Positions 22,371 to 24,916 of a DNA stretch of 24,916 nucleotides are shown here, piece by piece (position 1 is the stretch's first letter; each line of letters starts with the position of its first letter). Source of the DNA: Chloroflexia bacterium (GTDB taxonomy: Bacteria > Chloroflexota > Chloroflexia > Thermomicrobiales > JALYUS01); contig JAICIL010000019.1 in NCBI GenBank assembly GCA_025924435.1, positions 1-24,916 on the forward strand. Reading direction: 5' to 3'. The translations under genes were made by a program, and so were the position numbers. The notes below the pieces were generated by a model. The model did no database searches. It was not told the DNA's origin and saw nothing but the letters and a program-made list of their open reading frames with translations.

Positions 22371-23468
22371 TCATTGGTAAATGACAACGAGCGGGCTGGG
22401 GTCGAGGGCGACGATGTCGGCGGGCGTCATCAGGGGCTTGTCCTGTTTGTAGAAGAGTTTGATGCCGCCGTACTGGATCGGCTCGTCGTGGATGAATTTG
22501 GTGTAGTTCTCGGACTTGGCGCCGGGCGCGCCGAATCCGTCCATCACCGTCACCATCTGGACATGCGGGACTGGCTTGATATTCTCCTTGTCCGGCAGCA
22601 TGTCATCCCGGAACTGATGGATCACCAGCACCTTGTCGGTGATGCCGTTCCGGGTGACGATGTCGGCGAGCATCGTCGCCGCGCCCGTCACCTCGGCGGC
22701 GGTGACGCTACCGAAGACCTCCCCCGGCACTTCGCCATGCTTGACGTGGAATTCGGGGTCAATGGCGAGATGCACATGCGGCCGTTTGAGGACCGGCGCG
22801 AGGCGCGACACCTCATTCGCCATGCTGTCATAGCCCAGTTGGATGTCGAGCACCAGCAGGCAGCCGTTCTGCTCCGCGATGTCCGCATATTCCTCGATGA
22901 GGGGCAGGCGGGTGCGGTTGAGATAGAGGCCGTCGTCGCCGGGTGTGTCGGAGGCGACCGAGGCGATCAGTTCAATCGTCGGGATCGCCGGTCGGGACGG
23001 ATCGGCGGTGTGATAGGCGGCGGCCTGCGCCTTCAGTTTGGCGATCATCGCGGCGGGGGTGGCGAACTCGCCGAGGATACCCAGCCGGTTGTTGTCGGGA
23101 TGGCCGTAGAAGGTGACGAGGCGGCCGGTGAGGAGCGGGCCGTTCGCGACGACCGGCTTCGGGGTCGGTGTAGGCGGGATCGGGGTCGGCGTCGGCTCGC
23201 TCGCCCGCAGGGCGACGGCGCGCGCCGCGGACAACGGGACCACCACCGGGATCAGCGTCGGCGCCGCCGTCGGCTCGAGCGTCGCCGCGATCGGCACCGT
23301 CGGGGTGGGGGACTCCTGATGTGCGACCGCGAGCGTGACCGGCGTGGGCAGCGGGCGGTCTCGCTCGCCCGGCAGCGTATCGCCGACGCGTGGCAGCGCG
23401 ATCGCACCGCCGAGGATCAGCGCAAGCACGGCGATTGTGCGGACGTGCCGCCCCGCGACTCCCTTCAC
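22371..23468 (-). CDS. Exported protein with Pro/Thr-rich linker and C-terminal barrel-like domain, unknown function
   Basis: A 365-residue protein with a basic N-terminus and one hydrophobic segment (about 10-26) that is a membrane anchor or signal peptide. It has no lipobox cysteine. A long Pro/Thr/Ala linker follows, with two PTPTP-type stretches (TPTPIPPTPTPKPVV), and then a globular domain of about 240 residues. The domain alternates strands and helices (RLVTFYGHPDNNRLGILGEF; GCLLVLDIQLGYDSM; HVHLAIDPEFHVKHG; KVLVIHQFRDDML; GGIKLFYKQDKPLM), suggesting a TIM-like barrel. Acidic and His residues sit at strand ends (D-I-Q, D-P-E, H-Q-F). I know similar exported proteins only as uncharacterised. 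The start at GTG 23468 has GGGAGGAG eight bases upstream; an earlier GTG at 23516 has none. It lies between the enolase-superfamily gene and the regulator, all leftward. Confidence 0.85.
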   Translation of the reverse strand: MKGVAGRHVRTIAVLALILGGAIALPRVGDTLPGERDRPLPTPVTLAVAHQESPTPTVPIAATLEPTAAPTLIPVVVPLSAARAVALRASEPTPTPIPPTPTPKPVVANGPLLTGRLVTFYGHPDNNRLGILGEFATPAAMIAKLKAQAAAYHTADPSRPAIPTIELIASVASDTPGDDGLYLNRTRLPLIEEYADIAEQNGCLLVLDIQLGYDSMANEVSRLAPVLKRPHVHLAIDPEFHVKHGEVPGEVFGSVTAAEVTGAATMLADIVTRNGITDKVLVIHQFRDDMLPDKENIKPVPHVQMVTVMDGFGAPGAKSENYTKFIHDEPIQYGGIKLFYKQDKPLMTPADIVALDPSPLVVIYQ

Positions 23469-23613
23469 GCGCTTCGCTCCTCCCTTCCCCGTCGCCGCGA
23501 ACCCCGCGTCGCGCACCGCGACGGACGCGGTATCATCGCATATCCGCGTTCACGATGCCTCGCGCGCCCTCCGCCCCGCGAATTCGGGAGCGAGGATCGC
23601 CGCACAATAGCAA

Positions 23614-24738
23614 TCAGGCGCGATGCGCGCCGACCACCGCCTCGTCGAGCGCGATGCCGAGGCCGGGCGCATCCGGCAGGATGTACATTCCGCCCTCGAT
23701 GCGCTCGCGCGGCGTCACGAGTTCCGGTCGCCACGGCGCTTCGCCCCATGCGTGTTCGAGCGCGCGCAGGCGCGGCAACGCGGCGGCGACGTGCGCGCTC
23801 GCGGCCATCGAGACCGGCCCGCTCGGGTTGTGCGGCGCGACGGCGACGCCGCACGCGTCGGCGACCGCGCCGATGGCGAGCGTGGCCGCGATGCCGCCGC
23901 AATGCTTCACGTCCGGCATGACGAGATCGAAGATGCGCGGCGCGAGGTAGGGGAGGAAGCCCGCGACGCCGTAGAGCAGTTCGCCGCCGATTAACTCCAT
24001 GCCGAGCGCGTGGACATCCGGCCGCAACCCCCGCAATCCGTCGCGATCCTCGGTCGGCAGCGGCTCCTCGAACCAGCGGACGCCGAGTGCGGCGAGTTCG
24101 CGCGCAACGACGAGCGCGGTCGGCGCGTCGAATTTGCTGTGGCAGTCCACGTAAAGATCAACGTCCGGCCCGACCGCGTCGCGGACGGCGGCGACGCACG
24201 CGATGCCGCGCCGCGTCCGGGCGCGCTGATCGGGCTCCTGGACGCGGCGCTGCTCCATCCCGTCGAAGGGCGCGCATTTCACGGCGCGAAATCCCTCGGC
24301 GACGGCGTCCGACGCGTGCCGCGCGAAACCTTCCGGTGTCCGCTCGCGCGCGGCACGATTGATGTTCGCGTACAGCGGGATGCGTTCCCGCACCGGCCCG
24401 CCGAGGAGCCGGTACACCGGCAACCCCGCCGCTTTCCCCGCGATGTCCCACAACGCCTGCTCGCACGCCGAGACCGCCGTCGCCGCAGCGAAGCCGTCCA
24501 CGAGCGGTTGGAGCGCCTCGCTGGCGGCCGTCACCGCGCGGGGATCCGCGCCGAGCAGCGCCGGGGCGCACTGTGTTTCGAGGATCGCCGCGACGATCTC
24601 ATCCCGCCGGGGCGAGAAACCGCCGTGCGACGCCTCGCCGAGGCCGGTGATCCCTTCGTCGGTCGCCAGTTGCACGAAGAGCCAGTCGCCCCGGTGGTTG
24701 ACACGCACCCGCACAATGGATAACCCGGTAATCTTCAC
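23614..24738 (-). CDS. Enolase-superfamily acid-sugar dehydratase (mandelate racemase subgroup)
   Basis: A 374-residue cytoplasmic enzyme with an N-terminal capping domain and a modified TIM barrel. Lys154 (VKCAPFDG) ends the second strand, with Ala in place of the second Lys of the mandelate racemase KxK. Metal ligands are Asp198 (VDCHSKF), Glu224 (WFEEP) and Glu253 (GGELL). The Asp276 (MPDVKHCGGI) and His303 (APHNPSGP) dyad is intact. His200 replaces the Asn usual after the first ligand, as known in galactonate and gluconate dehydratases, where it acts as general acid. I therefore predict dehydration of an acid sugar to a 2-keto-3-deoxy acid; the substrate is unknown. The start is GTG 24738 after a G-rich site. 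No sugar transporter or aldolase gene is in the window. An AT-rich patch at 24832-24847 may hold its promoter. Confidence 0.92.
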   Translation of the reverse strand: MKITGLSIVRVRVNHRGDWLFVQLATDEGITGLGEASHGGFSPRRDEIVAAILETQCAPALLGADPRAVTAASEALQPLVDGFAAATAVSACEQALWDIAGKAAGLPVYRLLGGPVRERIPLYANINRAARERTPEGFARHASDAVAEGFRAVKCAPFDGMEQRRVQEPDQRARTRRGIACVAAVRDAVGPDVDLYVDCHSKFDAPTALVVARELAALGVRWFEEPLPTEDRDGLRGLRPDVHALGMELIGGELLYGVAGFLPYLAPRIFDLVMPDVKHCGGIAATLAIGAVADACGVAVAPHNPSGPVSMAASAHVAAALPRLRALEHAWGEAPWRPELVTPRERIEGGMYILPDAPGLGIALDEAVVGAHRA

Positions 24739-24916
24739 GTCGCCGCCCCCGTCGTTCGTCTCGTACCGCCCGCCACGGTCGGAAGCATACCGGAGATGGT
24801 GCGTGGGCGCACATCGCCCGTCGCCGTCCGATCTTTTTATTTTTACATCTCCTTCCCATTCCGCCGCCCGTACGGTACAACTGGGACGACGCGGTGTATG
24901 TACGGGTGGTGAGGAG

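Overview
The window is GC-rich bacterial chromosome with dense, short-spaced genes. Frequent GTG starts and a complete System II (CcdA-ResB-CcsA-ResA) cytochrome c maturation locus point away from Enterobacteria. Two large ATPase/TPR regulators, a Pro/Thr-linker exported protein and a decayed Mu-type transposase suggest Chloroflexota (Thermomicrobia-like). That placement rests on gene style, not on a marker gene, so it is tentative.

Layout. 1-450: the edge of a probable integrated element, with a partial minus-strand gene, three tandem 11-bp repeats, and the 3' half only of a tRNA-Pro gene followed by a terminator. 469-5881: an envelope-stress-like operon of ECF sigma factor, zinc-finger membrane anti-sigma, ABC ATPase, duplicated FtsX-type permease and HlyD-like adaptor. 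It is preceded by a near-ideal ECF promoter (TGAAAC-N16-CGTA). 6050-11035: a 998-residue LuxR-type ATPase regulator, then a covalent-flavin oxidoreductase and a small ABM-like monooxygenase. 11090-12040: remains of a DDE transposase broken by two frame changes and an internal deletion.

12075-14799 (minus): recO, a bacterial-PH/SHOCT membrane protein, purine nucleoside phosphorylase and a small membrane-anchored helical protein, tightly packed and probably one transcript. 14917-18980 (plus): ccdA, resB, ccsA and a ResA/TlpA-type thioredoxin. Together these supply reductant across the membrane, deliver heme and keep apocytochrome cysteines reduced. 19036-19110: an intact tRNA-Lys(TTT) with its own promoter. 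19229-20074: a promoter, a hairpin at its start point, and a SAM methyltransferase gene broken near its 3' end. 20125-24738 (minus): an ATPase/TPR regulator-like protein whose P-loop lysine is missing, an exported protein of unknown function, and an enolase-superfamily acid-sugar dehydratase.

No CRISPR array, rRNA or intact insertion sequence was seen. The least ordinary signals are the tRNA-Pro fragment with its tandem repeats, the sigma-W-like promoter in front of its probable own sigma gene, and the degenerate P-loop in an otherwise intact 705-residue regulator-like protein.
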